Source of the DNA: Streptomyces iakyrus
GTDB lineage: Bacteria > Actinomycetota > Actinomycetes > Streptomycetales > Streptomycetaceae
Direction of reading: 5' to 3'
NCBI RefSeq assembly: GCF_000717055.1
Contig: NZ_JNXI01000003.1
Coordinates: forward strand, 1 to 64,000
DNA length: 64,000 nt
A program made the translations under genes and the position numbers. The notes under the pieces are model-generated. The model made no database searches. It was not told where the DNA came from and worked only from the letters and a program-made list of their open reading frames with translations. Shown piece by piece: positions 1-8,682 of this stretch (positions are counted from its first letter, which is position 1; each line of letters begins with the position of its first letter).

Positions 1-96
1 ACATCTCGGCCAGCAACGAGCCGAGACTTCCGCGACAGCCGTGATCTCATGTCTGAGCAGCAAAAGTCGCACCTGAGGTTCGGAAAGAGAACGACC

Positions 97-172
97 TCTG
101 AGATGACCAGTTGGACGCCGGACAGGCCGCGGGCGATGAGCGAGCGCAGGAAGGCGAGCCAGCCGGCGCCGT
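97..172 (-). pseudogene. IS256/mutator-type transposase scrap
   Basis: Directly joined to the kinase relic and in the same frame is a stretch reading WLAFLRSLIARGLSGVQLVIS, typical of the region before the second catalytic Asp of IS256-family transposases. In an intact transposase LVIS is followed by DAH; here similarity stops at that point and the frame stays open to the window edge. It is only about 25 codons, so this is a recombination scar rather than an element. Confidence 0.5.
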
Positions 173-184
173 TCTGAGGTTGGG

Positions 185-883
185 GCACGGTACTGCCGAC
201 GAGCAGCAGCAGGTTCTCCAGTCGGCGACGGAGCTGTACGACTTCGTGGTCCAGTGCGTAGAGCCCATCCCTGAATTCGGTGTCCTGGTCGGAGCGGCGC
301 TGCATGTCGTCCAGCTCCCGCAGCAGGGCGGCGACCGCGACCAGCGCGTGTTCGGCGGCTCCGGCGCAGAAGCGGTTGAAGCCCTCGCGTTCCCGGTGGA
401 CGGCGTAGGCCGAATCGAGGGTCTGCAGGGCGAGCCCGGCCACGGCATCTCTGGCGCACGGTGGGTTTGGGCAGATCGTGGGCGTTCACGTCCTCTCCGT
501 GTCTGAGGCGCGCGATCAGATCGCGAAGGTGTTGCTGGGCGACCGTCAGGGCCATGGTCCGGGCATGATCGGCCCGCCGGGTCACCGTGCGGCTGATGAC
601 GAGGGTCAGCCCGGTCACCACGAGGCCGACGAGGCACCGGCTCCGGCGAGTGCATACGTCTCGCGTCGCAGCTGCCGTCCGGCTCCTCACCGCTGACGGA
701 GCCGTCGACCAGGGCATCGGACTTCTGGAGCATCCAGGTCGTGCGCGCGACGACCAGGCCGGTCATGGCGACCGCGACAGTGATCGCGAGAAGACGAAGG
801 AGGCTGCGCAGGGATAGCGGACCGGGCCAGGCATCGTGTCTGCGGAGCGGCAGGGATGGTGCCGAAGTGGGCGGAGAGAGCAT
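185..883 (-). pseudogene. Decayed sensor histidine kinase (N-terminal half)
   Basis: No single frame is intact. From an ATG near 883 one frame gives a transmembrane helix (LLAITVAVAMTGLVVA) and the start of a periplasmic loop. The next stretch continues a second helix and cytoplasmic linker in another frame (VTGLTLVISRTVTRRADHAR). From about 449 a third frame gives ALQTLDSAYAVHRERE and a long helical segment. Read together these resemble the two-TM sensor plus helical linker of Streptomyces nitrate/nitrite-type orphan kinases. At least two frameshifts (about 600-690 and 450-456) separate the parts, and no ATPase domain follows. The family assignment is an inference from recognisable segments only. 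Sequencing error is an alternative for the frameshifts. Confidence 0.5.
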
Positions 884-1187
884 CGATCCTGACGGAGGGT
901 GGCAACGAGGGGAAGCAGGGGGACAAGGTACCGCCGGGCCGCGCGTCGGCTTCGGAAGGTGAACGAAGCCGAGGCGCGGCGCGGCCCGGCGGCCGATCTG
1001 GGCGACCGGCCAGGTCGTGTCCGACCATTCCCGTCGTCGCCCGGGAGGGCGGCCTCGCTGCGTCGTGTGTGTGCTCTCGGCCGCCGGGCGTAGAGCCTCG
1101 TACTGGGTGTACTCGGGTCTGCGCTCGGTGCGGCGGGAGTGCGAGCATGGCGTCGCGAGGCAGACGGGATTTGTCAGACAGGGCCTA
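884..1187. other. Intergenic stretch without a supported gene
   Basis: This spacer lies between the relic kinase and the end of the glutamine-synthetase-like gene. I see no coding pattern, tRNA or clear hairpin. Confidence 0.4.
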
Positions 1188-2636
1188 CTAGGCTCGGGCG
1201 AACCCACGCTGCCGGTCGACATCGGTCACGTGCGTGTGAACGACGTCCAGCTCGATCTCGGCGGCCCGGGAGTAGTGCTCGACCACGGCGGGGCCGAGGA
1301 TACGGCACGCCGACTTGCTGTTCCGGAACGCCTCCAGTGCCTCGTGCAGGGTGGCCGGGACCGGCCGGTCCCCTGTTGCCTGGTACGCGTTGCCGGTCTG
1401 CGGCGGCGGCAAGGGCAGCTCATGGTCGATCCCGTGCTGTGCGGCGGCCAGAACCGCCGTGAGGGCCAGATAGGGGTTGACGTCCGCCCCTGGCAGCCGG
1501 ACCTCCAGGTGGAGGCCTTCATCGTGGCCGACCACACGCACGGCGCAGGTGCGGTTGTCCCGGCCCCAGGTGAAGGCGGTCGGGGCGAATGAACCGGCAC
1601 GGTATCGCTTGTAGGAGTTGGGGTTGGGAGCGTAGAGGGGCGCGAGGTCGGGCAGAGCGTCGAGCAGACCGGCGACGACCTCGCGCGCCGTCTCCGGCAG
1701 GCGACCGTCCCGCTCGGCGAAGACCGGCTCGTCTCCCCGCCACAGGGACAGATGCACATGGCATCCGCTGGCTACGCCGGTATCGGGGGCCGCCATGAAC
1801 GTCGGCGCCATTCCGGCGCGCTCAGCGGTGTGGCGTACGGCGTGCTTGAAGACCACGTGTCCATCACATGCCCGTAGCGGATCCCCGTACGGAAAGGTCA
1901 CCTCCACCTGGCCGGGGCTGCCTTCGCCCTTCACCGCTTCGACGGGGAGACCGGCACCCGCGAGGGCGGCTTGCAGCCTGCGCAGATACGTGTCCGTTCG
2001 CCGGGGCATGTCAAGGGAGTAGTCAAGATTGGTCATGACGATGGGCCGAAGCTCCCGGTGTCCGGACTGTTCAAGGTCGTGATGGGTTCCCCGGTAGAGG
2101 ACGAACTCGCTCTCCAGGCCCACTTTGGCGCTCAGACCATGCCTGCGGAGCCCTTCCAACTGGCGGTGCAGCATATGGCGGGGAGCCACCTCCACGGGCC
2201 GGTCGGCGGTGTCCAGCGCATCGGCGAACACGAGAGCAGCGCCGGGAATCCAGGGAAGCATCCGAACGGTGCCCGGGTCGGGGAGCAGGCGCACGTCCCC
2301 GTACCCGCTCTCCCATGAGGTCAGCGCGTAGCCGTCGAGGGGACGCATGTCGACGTCCGTGGCGAAGACATAGGCGCACATCTCCGCACCGCCGGAGAGA
2401 ACCCGGTCCACGAAATGGCGTGCGCCGTGACGCTTGCCCTTCAGCCGGCCCTGCATGTCGGGTGCGGCGAGCAGCACGGTGTCGACGTGTCCGGCGGTCA
2501 CATGGTCGACGAGCTGGTCGAGGGTGAGCAGCCCGGAGGGCCGCTGCGGCCTGGAGCGGCCCGCGGGCGGCGCAGTGGCCTGGCGGGCTTGGCCGGCGAG
2601 TTGCCCGGGGGTGACAGCCTGTTGCTCAAGCGCCAT
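1188..2636 (-). CDS. Glutamine-synthetase-like (gamma-glutamyl-amine) ligase
   Basis: This is a 482-residue cytosolic ATP-dependent ligase of the GlnA superfamily. Visible motifs are the N-terminal beta-grasp segment, GLESEFVLY (metal-binding Glu), KGEGSPGQVEVTF, HVHLSLW, NSYKRYRAGSFAP for the ATP/ammonia site, and NRTCAVRV. It starts with the ATG that overlaps the TGA of the upstream permease (ATGA), so the two are translationally coupled. The length and the permease partner fit GlnA3/PuuA-type enzymes that glutamylate polyamines or ethanolamine better than the housekeeping glutamine synthetase. The conserved adenylylation-site region of GlnA is not evident. The substrate is not decidable from sequence. 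Confidence 0.85.
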   Translation of the reverse strand: MALEQQAVTPGQLAGQARQATAPPAGRSRPQRPSGLLTLDQLVDHVTAGHVDTVLLAAPDMQGRLKGKRHGARHFVDRVLSGGAEMCAYVFATDVDMRPLDGYALTSWESGYGDVRLLPDPGTVRMLPWIPGAALVFADALDTADRPVEVAPRHMLHRQLEGLRRHGLSAKVGLESEFVLYRGTHHDLEQSGHRELRPIVMTNLDYSLDMPRRTDTYLRRLQAALAGAGLPVEAVKGEGSPGQVEVTFPYGDPLRACDGHVVFKHAVRHTAERAGMAPTFMAAPDTGVASGCHVHLSLWRGDEPVFAERDGRLPETAREVVAGLLDALPDLAPLYAPNPNSYKRYRAGSFAPTAFTWGRDNRTCAVRVVGHDEGLHLEVRLPGADVNPYLALTAVLAAAQHGIDHELPLPPPQTGNAYQATGDRPVPATLHEALEAFRNSKSACRILGPAVVEHYSRAAEIELDVVHTHVTDVDRQRGFARA

Positions 2637-4150
2637 CAGACGACGTCCCTCTGGATCGCGGCCATTTCGGGGTTGCCGCTGTACAGGGGGGTGGAATAGG
2701 ACCGGTGAGCCACCCACCACCAGACACTGGCCAGCAGCAGCACCACGGCCAGTGCCACCGACGCGTAGTTGAAGGAATCGACCGTGACGGGATTGCTCTG
2801 CGGCAGGCAGAACAGAACGGTCACGACCGCTACCCACACCACTGCCACCCAGCCGATCGGCCTGCTCCAGGCTCCGAGGTTCCACGGCCCCACGGGGAAC
2901 CGGTGGCCGGCGCGCAGCCGAAGATAGATGGGGATGGCGTAGGCCGGAGTGATACCGATGACGTTGATCGCCGTCACCGCTGCGTAGGCCGTCGCCGAGT
3001 ACAGGGACGGAAGGGCCAGGACCAGGGCCACTCCGACCGAGAACCACACGGCCCGGGTGGGTGTCCCGGTCCGGGTGGAGACGCGCCGCCACTGCCCGGA
3101 TCCGGGCAGTGCACCGTCCCGGGAAAAGGCGAACACCATCCGGCTCGCCGCCGCGACCTCGGCGTTTCCGCAGAACAACTGGGCCACGATGACGATCAGC
3201 AGCAGTGCCTTGGCCCCGGCCAGTCCGACGGCGTCAAGGAAGATCTGCGCCGGCGGCACCCCGGTCGCCGTGCCCTGCGTGGCGGCGTAGTCCTGAATCG
3301 CCCAGGTCAGCCCGGTCAGCAGGATGAAGCCGGCGATCCACGAGACCCAGATCGAGCGCACGATGCCACGCGCGGCGGACACCTGGGCCCGGGTCGTCTC
3401 CTCGGACAGGTGCGCGGACGCGTCGTAGCCAGAGAACGTGTACTGCGCCAGCAACAGCCCGATCGCCGCGACATAGAACGGACTCTCCCAACCGGTGCCG
3501 TTGGCGTAGTGCCCGAACACGAAGTCCGCGGACTGGTGGTGCGGCGGCACGATCGCGAGGACGCCGACGATGACGGCCACGCCCCCCAGGTGCCACCACA
3601 CGCTGACCGAGTTGAGGATGCTCACCAGGCGTACGCCGAACAGGTTCAGCGCGGCGTGAAGGACGAGGATGCAGGCGTAGATGATCAGGATCGATCCCGG
3701 TGTGGGATCGAAACCCCACTGAAGGTTCAGCAGAGCGCCGGTGAACAGCGCGGCACCGTAGTCGATCCCGGCGATCGCCCCGAGCAGACCCAGCAGGTTC
3801 AGCCAGCCGGTGTACCAGCCCCATCGGGGACCGCCCAGCTGATGAGCCATGTAGTACAGCGCCCCCGATGTGGGGTAGGCGCTGGTGACCTCTGCCAGTG
3901 CCATGCCGACGCACAGGACGAACAGACCCACGGCGACCCAGCCCCACAGCATCACGGCCGGGCCGCCCGTGTTCAGCCCGAAGCCGTAGAGAGTCATGCA
4001 GCCGGACAGCACCGAGATGACCGAGAAGCTGATGGCGAAGTTCCCGAAGGGGCCCATACGGCGGGCGAGTTGTGGTCTGTAACCGAGCTGGGAAAGCAGC
4101 TCGTCGTCCTCCGCGGACGGCGAAACTGCGGATCGTGCCGAGTGCGACAC
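2636..4150 (-). CDS. APC-superfamily amino acid/amine permease
   Basis: This 504-residue integral membrane protein has about twelve hydrophobic segments. The N-terminal region reads GPFGNFAISFSVISVLSG and GLNTGGPAVMLWGW, the hallmark of amino acid/GABA permeases of the APC family. The GTG start is preceded by GGAGGT at good spacing. It is first in a two-gene operon with the ligase, so it probably imports that ligase's amine or amino acid substrate in symport with protons. The TPR-like gene upstream lies on the same strand about 75 bp away. Confidence 0.88.
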   Translation of the reverse strand: MSHSARSAVSPSAEDDELLSQLGYRPQLARRMGPFGNFAISFSVISVLSGCMTLYGFGLNTGGPAVMLWGWVAVGLFVLCVGMALAEVTSAYPTSGALYYMAHQLGGPRWGWYTGWLNLLGLLGAIAGIDYGAALFTGALLNLQWGFDPTPGSILIIYACILVLHAALNLFGVRLVSILNSVSVWWHLGGVAVIVGVLAIVPPHHQSADFVFGHYANGTGWESPFYVAAIGLLLAQYTFSGYDASAHLSEETTRAQVSAARGIVRSIWVSWIAGFILLTGLTWAIQDYAATQGTATGVPPAQIFLDAVGLAGAKALLLIVIVAQLFCGNAEVAAASRMVFAFSRDGALPGSGQWRRVSTRTGTPTRAVWFSVGVALVLALPSLYSATAYAAVTAINVIGITPAYAIPIYLRLRAGHRFPVGPWNLGAWSRPIGWVAVVWVAVVTVLFCLPQSNPVTVDSFNYASVALAVVLLLASVWWWVAHRSYSTPLYSGNPEMAAIQRDVV

Positions 4151-4225
4151 CGAACTACCTCCATCAAGAGAATCTGTAAGGACGCGCGGAAACAGGCGCG
4201 GAGGGAAGCGGCCGCCGGAAACGCG

Positions 4226-5251
4226 CTACCTGTAGCGGGCACCACGTGCCGGTTCGGCTTGGGCCGCGGCGAGGCACTGCGCACGTGCCCACACGAACGC
4301 GCCCTCGGCCAGGTTTGCGCGGCCGGAGAGATCGGCGGTGTCCTCCCACGGCTGGTGCGTGGCGTACTGACCGATCGCGCGGAAGACGTCGGCGGCTTCT
4401 GAGAACCGGTGGCCGGCCCACAGGGCATGGGCGAGGTGGTTGAGATCCAGTGGTGGGCGAAGAACCTCTCCTGGATGCCTGAACCACCGGTGCAGGGCCC
4501 GGTCCACGTCGCGGACGATGTGTATGCGCTGCCATTGCTGACGCGCAAGTGGATCCGCCGCTTGAAGCCGCTCGCGTTGCAGGCGGTGGTGGGCCGCGTA
4601 CGCGTACAGCGGCAGTACGAGGACCGCCGATCCGTCCGGCGCCGACGCAGCCGCCCACTGCACGAAGTGCAGCGCGTCCGCGAGCGACCCGCCGGCGCGG
4701 GCGTAGAAGAACTGCAGCATCCGGTGGCAGGCCTCGCGGTTGAACGGATCCCGTACGTGAGCCTCCCGCAGGAACTGCCACGGACCGTGGGGCAGGGTCG
4801 GGTCCGGCGGCGCCACCTGCTGTTCCTGGCGCAGTTGCTGCTCGTCGAGTTGCGCCAGCGCCAGCAGACACACCCATGGAACCGGGTCGTCCGGGGCACT
4901 GTGAGCCGCGAGCCGTACCGCCTCACGGGCCGACTCGGCCAGCTCTTTCTCCCTGGGATGCCGCCGGCGCCGGGCCTGCAGCGCCCGCTCCACCGCGACC
5001 CGGGCCCGCATCATCATCGCGTCCGCGTTGCCGGGGTCCTCGGCCCGCCATGTCTGCACCACGTCCGAAGCCGCGGCCGCCGCAGCCAGCACCTGACTGC
5101 GCGACGTCCTGAGCGCCCAGTTCCCGTCTGCGCGGGCCAGCACGGTCCGCATCGCCATCCAGCGTCCGGTCCGGAGGTCCTCCAGCGCCACCCGCAGTTC
5201 CTGGTCGTGACCGGCCGGGTGGTACACAGGCCAGAAGCCGTCACGTCCCAC
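4226..5251 (-). CDS. Helical TPR-like hypothetical protein
   Basis: This 341-residue soluble protein is rich in Ala, Leu, Arg and Gln and consists of repeated helix-turn-helix patterns (for example ALRTSRSQVLAAAAAASD and AREAVRLAAHSAPDDP), which resemble TPR or SEL1-type scaffolds. It has no signal peptide, no catalytic motif and no TM segment. The GTG start at 5251 gives a coherent Streptomyces codon bias throughout. I do not recognise the family. The spacing does not prove co-transcription with the permease. Confidence 0.7.
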   Translation of the reverse strand: MGRDGFWPVYHPAGHDQELRVALEDLRTGRWMAMRTVLARADGNWALRTSRSQVLAAAAAASDVVQTWRAEDPGNADAMMMRARVAVERALQARRRRHPREKELAESAREAVRLAAHSAPDDPVPWVCLLALAQLDEQQLRQEQQVAPPDPTLPHGPWQFLREAHVRDPFNREACHRMLQFFYARAGGSLADALHFVQWAAASAPDGSAVLVLPLYAYAAHHRLQRERLQAADPLARQQWQRIHIVRDVDRALHRWFRHPGEVLRPPLDLNHLAHALWAGHRFSEAADVFRAIGQYATHQPWEDTADLSGRANLAEGAFVWARAQCLAAAQAEPARGARYR

Positions 5252-5932
5252 GAGTTCGCCTCTGCAAGTCAGCTCGCGTATCCCCGCACTGTGGGAAGCA
5301 GGGCCGGCGCACAGCCCCGCTCGGACTGTTCGATTCCTTATTCTGTTTCATCTGAGCCTCGTGGGTGGGCAGTTGTCGGCGTTGTGGGGCGGGGCGTTCG
5401 CCCCATGGCATGGGTCGAGCAGTCTTGTGAAGGCGGCGGGAAAGACGGGTGTGGCTCCTGTTGGTCTTCCAGGCCGTCGAAGAAGAAGAACCCGGTCCGG
5501 TCCCGTTTCGAAAGACACGGTCTTCACGGCGATCGGCGGTCGGGCACCACACCCCACACCGGGAGGGGACTCGCCTCGCCCGGTGATGTCGTGATCAGAA
5601 TGCACCATCTGACGGGCCGCCGGAATCGGTGGAAACACCCATCCGTAGAACTACCTATAGAGCGCCATCCCTCACCGTGATCGCTGCCGAGACCCGGACT
5701 GCCATGTGACGACGTCCCCAGCCGTGCTGGGCAAGTCTTGGTCAACTCAGTTCGGCGTCCGCCCTCGGTACGAAGCCGCAGGGAACCTTGGGTACGGCAG
5801 TACCGGTCGGCAGGTGGCGTACTCGCAAGTCAGAGTTGCCGGAGCCCGGTGTTCACCCATACCACCCGAGCGTGTCTCATACTCCGAACGCTCTGACGGC
5901 GGTCGTTCCCGAAGGGTCTCAACAAGTCCGGC
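5252..5932. other. 681-bp region without a supported gene
   Basis: All short open frames here lack coding bias. The GC content is a little lower than in the flanks, and the stretch lies beside the IS3/maturase debris, so it may be decayed mobile DNA, but I cannot name a family. Confidence 0.35.
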
Positions 5933-6085
5933 ATGATCACTGTTCATCTGAAGTACGAGATCGACCCCGACAAGCTTGAGGACTTCGAGGAATACGGTCG
6001 CCGCTGGGTCCGGCTCGTCAACCGTCGCGGCGGGACGCACCACGGTTACTTCCTGCCGAGTGAGGGCGACAGCGACATCGCCTAC
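5933..6085 (+). pseudogene. NIPSNAP-family protein, truncated by IS3 remnant
   Basis: The frame from ATG 5933 reads MITVHLKYEIDPDKLEDFEE and continues to HHGYFLPSEGDSDIAYA. This is the N-terminal half of a one-domain NIPSNAP (ferredoxin-like) protein, usually about 105 residues long. After residue 51 the sequence becomes antisense to the IS3 transposase. The remaining half is not found on the other side of the element, so this is a deletion as well as an insertion. A 79-codon chimeric frame survives but is unlikely to fold. Confidence 0.7.
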
Positions 6086-6790
6086 GCCGGCGTCGATCAG
6101 GTGCGCGGTGAACGCGAAGGGACGTGTACTGACTGCCCGCGTCGCAATGGTGAACCAGCCCCGGTCCAGTAGGAGTTCCAGCGCGGGCACGTCGCCACAA
6201 GGCCATGCCGAGGGCGTCGCGGACGAGCTTGGCCCGCTTGCTGACGGCAGCGGACCAGCCCACGATCGTGCGGGAGAAGACGTCCACGACGAACGCGACG
6301 TAGACGATCCCGGACCAGGTGGCGACGCAGGTGAAGTCGGCCACCGACCGCTCGTGCGGACGGGACGTGGTGAAGTCGCGCTGGAGCAGGTCACCAGCCC
6401 TGTCCTGGCCGTCGTTCCGGATGGTGGTGCGGATATTCTTTCCGCGTTGGGCGCCCTCCAGGCCGAGGTCGCGCATCAGCCGGGCGACGGTGCAGCGGGC
6501 CGCTGGTATGCCCTCGCGGTGCAGTTGCCGCCAGACTTTTCGCACGCCGTAGACACTGAAGTTGTCCGTGTGCACGCGGCTGATCTGCGTCTTCAGCTCC
6601 GCGGCGCGGACCGACCGGGCGCTGGGGGCGCGGTTCTTGGCGGCGTAGTAGGTGCTCGTTGCGATCTTCAGTCCGTGGCTGGTCAGGACACGGCAGATCG
6701 GCTCGGCCCCGAACACCTGGCGGTGTGCGTCGATGAACGCTACGAGCGTTTCGACGGCCGGTCGAGCTCGGCCGCGAAGAAAGCCGACGC
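6085..6790 (-). pseudogene. IS3 transposase OrfB, truncated and frameshifted
   Basis: The frame reads FIDAHRQVFGAEPICRVL, then the rve integrase domain with the first catalytic Asp (VADFTCVATW) and the second (HHCDAGSQYTS). After SQYTSLR a one-base shift moves the expected FTAHLIDAG into another frame, and about 100 residues, including the third catalytic acid (Glu), are gone. The DDE triad is therefore incomplete and the enzyme dead. Confidence 0.8.
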
Positions 6791-7066
6791 CGCCTTCAAA
6801 GTCTCGTTCGCCCGCCGCAGCTCGGCGTTTTCGGCCCGCAGCCGCTTGATCTCCGCGGCCTCCTCGGACGTGACGCCGGGCCGCTGGCCGGCGTCGACTT
6901 CGGCCTTGCGGACCCAGGTCCGCACTGTCTCCGCCGCACCGATCCCCAGCTTGGCCGCGACCGCCTTCAGCGCGGCCCACTCGGCCGGATAGCTCGGGCG
7001 GATCTCCGCGACCATGCGCACCGCGCGCTCACGAAGCTCGGGAGGGTAGGGGGACGGACGTGCCAT
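6740..7066 (-). CDS. IS3 transposase OrfA
   Basis: This 108-residue protein carries a helix-turn-helix (MARPSPYPPELRERAVRMV through TVRTWVRKAEVDAGQ) followed by a leucine-zipper-like coiled coil (EIKRLRAENAELRRANETLK), as in IS3 OrfA DNA-binding subunits. The frame is intact. It normally feeds into OrfB by -1 ribosomal frameshifting near the shared end. With OrfB truncated it can at most act as a binding protein or repressor. Confidence 0.88.
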   Translation of the reverse strand: MARPSPYPPELRERAVRMVAEIRPSYPAEWAALKAVAAKLGIGAAETVRTWVRKAEVDAGQRPGVTSEEAAEIKRLRAENAELRRANETLKAASAFFAAELDRPSKRS

Positions 7067-7116
7067 GACTCGATCCTTTCAGGGAATCGAGCCTCCACCA
7101 GACCCGGAGCGGTTCA

Positions 7117-7280
7117 CCGTAGTACTGCATCCAGCCACGCATAATGGCGTTGAACCATCGTGCGAACTCGCCGAGGGTGCAGCCGATCGGCATGTGGAGC
7201 CGCCAGGAGCGACCGGACCTCTTGGCCGTGTGCAGTTGAAGGCCGCCCTCATGTCGGATCTGCTCTACTCGCTCAGCCAC
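7117..7280 (-). pseudogene. Group II intron maturase C-terminal fragment
   Basis: Immediately upstream of the IS3 left end, in the same orientation, is a frame reading RSWRLHMPIGCTLGEFARWF then MRGWMQYYG. This is the GIIM (maturase-specific) domain at the C-terminus of group II intron reverse transcriptases. Reverse transcriptase motifs (YADD) and the DV/DVI RNA hairpins are absent. The reading stops at the IS boundary. Confidence 0.65.
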
Positions 7281-7678
7281 CCCGCAAGTTGGGTGGCGGT
7301 CTTCTCGCCCGCTCGCTGCTTGATCAAGCCTTCCTTGGCAGCTGCACGAAGCCTGACCTTCGAGCTACCCATCCCGCAATTGGTCACCAGCGCCGTAACC
7401 ACTACAGGATTCATGCCGAGCGCGCCTCCCCTGGTGACGACACGGATGGTCTTCTGGTCCACGCAAGGCTCGACATGCATGGGCCCCACTGCTCGTCCGG
7501 CGAGACCAAGCACGTTGGCGACACGCCTGACGGCATCATCGAACGGCAAGGGCATCTCGAGGTCGATCTCATGGACATTCTTCCTCATCAGCTGGGCCAC
7601 AAGCCGGGTCAAGCGACCGCCCCTGGCTGCCAGATCAGCAAGCTCCTCGGCAAGGATCTCGTCCTCACTCCGGTCCAC
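7265..7678 (-). CDS. Hypothetical protein, 137 aa
   Basis: The GTG start at 7678 follows a G-rich SD (GAGGGGGG). The protein is acidic at the N-terminus (DEILAEELADLAARGG), has a central helical region and ends in a basic helical tail (VRLRAAAKEGLIKQRAGEK). It has no signal peptide or TM segment and no motif I recognise. Its 3' end overlaps the maturase fragment by a few bases. It is isolated among mobile debris and could be accessory cargo. Confidence 0.5.
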   Translation of the reverse strand: MDRSEDEILAEELADLAARGGRLTRLVAQLMRKNVHEIDLEMPLPFDDAVRRVANVLGLAGRAVGPMHVEPCVDQKTIRVVTRGGALGMNPVVVTALVTNCGMGSSKVRLRAAAKEGLIKQRAGEKTATQLAGWLSE

Positions 7679-7906
7679 GCGCCCCCCTCACTGTCTGCAT
7701 TTACCATGTAATCAGCCACACGCTCCCGCCCGCCCATCACGGGCCGGCCCTTACACGCCCAGCTCCTGAGTGACATCAGAACTCTGTTCTGGCACGGAGG
7801 CTTCGCCTTCGGACTGGCGGGGGTGAGGCTTCGTCAGGTTTGCGGCTGAAGTCACCGCCGAACGACTCCTGCGGAAACCGACACGGCCAACCGTTCCAGG
7901 GAGTAT

Positions 7907-8674
7907 TCAGAGAAACGTCGCCCTGCCGGGGCCTTCCTCGACGAAGCTGCGCATGCCCCGCTCGCGGTCCTCTGTCGCGAACAGGCCCGCGAACCAGTTG
8001 CGCTCGATGGTGAGACCGGTGTCGAGGTCGGTCTCCAGACCCTGGTCGATCGACTCCTTGGCGGCCCGCAGGGCGAGTGCTGGGCCCTTGGCCAGTCGGG
8101 AGGCCCAGACCCGCGCCTGCTCGTACACCTCGGCGGCCGGAACCACGAGGTCGACCAGGCCGATACGAAGAGCCTCGTCGGCCTTGACCATCCGGCCGGT
8201 GAAGACGAGGTCCTTGGCCTTGGAGGGGCCCACGAGCCGGGACAGGCGCTGGGTACCGCCCGCGCCGGGGATCAGGCCGAGCAGGATCTCGGGCTGGCCG
8301 AGCTTGGCGTTGTCGGCGGCGATCCGGTAGTCGGTGCACAGGGCCAGCTCGCAGCCGCCTCCGAGTGCGTAACCGGTGATCGCGGCGACGACCGGCTTCG
8401 GGATGCGAGCGACGGCCGTGAAGGCGTCCTGAAGCGGGCGTGAGCGCCTGACCATGCCCGCGTGGTCGAGGAGCTCCATCTCCTTGATGTCTGCTCCGGC
8501 CGCGAACACCTTCTCGCCGCCGTACAGGATCACCGCCCGGATGTCGTCGCGCTCGGTCACCTCCGCGGCGAGCTCGCCGAGCCGGTCCTGGGTGGCGATG
8601 TCGAGGGCGTTCATCGGCGGGCGGTCGAGGCGGATCGTGCCGACGCCTGCGGCGACGTCAAGGTGGACGGACAT
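7907..8674 (-). CDS. paaF: Enoyl-CoA hydratase (crotonase fold), paa operon
   Basis: This 255-residue crotonase hydrates the double bond of a CoA thioester. It has the oxyanion-hole and catalytic motifs AAGADIKEM, GYALGGGCELALCTDYRIA (first catalytic Glu) and GQPEILLGLIPGAGGTQRL (second catalytic Glu). It lies 8 bp after paaE, so it is the last gene of the paaABCDE operon, and 2,3-dehydroadipyl-CoA hydratase is the natural guess. A second hydratase (13922-14668) is an equal candidate for that step, so the paaF symbol is provisional for both. Confidence 0.85.
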   Translation of the reverse strand: MSVHLDVAAGVGTIRLDRPPMNALDIATQDRLGELAAEVTERDDIRAVILYGGEKVFAAGADIKEMELLDHAGMVRRSRPLQDAFTAVARIPKPVVAAITGYALGGGCELALCTDYRIAADNAKLGQPEILLGLIPGAGGTQRLSRLVGPSKAKDLVFTGRMVKADEALRIGLVDLVVPAAEVYEQARVWASRLAKGPALALRAAKESIDQGLETDLDTGLTIERNWFAGLFATEDRERGMRSFVEEGPGRATFL

Positions 8675-8682
8675 GGGCTTCC

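Larger units (their letters stand above)
6085..7116 (-). mobile_element. IS3-family element, right end deleted
   Basis: The element holds an orfA/orfB pair in the -1 arrangement of IS3 elements. Its left terminus is recognisable: TGAACCGC (complement of 7109-7116), ending in the TGA typical of the family. The other end is missing, because orfB stops inside the segment after the second catalytic Asp and fuses to the NIPSNAP gene at about 6085. The element interrupts a group II intron maturase on one side and a NIPSNAP gene on the other, so insertion was followed by deletion. It cannot transpose on its own. Confidence 0.8.

Noticed and set aside
1188..3092. Long start for the glutamine-synthetase-like gene
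   Set aside because: The extra N-terminal part is antisense-frame sequence within the permease gene. The ATGA overlap at 2636 gives a normal-length enzyme.
2705..4402. Plus-strand open frame of 565 codons
   Set aside because: It is antisense to the permease and shows only Asp/Gly/His/Arg-rich low-complexity translation.
7117..7280. Intact group II intron
   Set aside because: Only the GIIM tail is present. The reverse transcriptase core and the domain V and VI RNA are missing.
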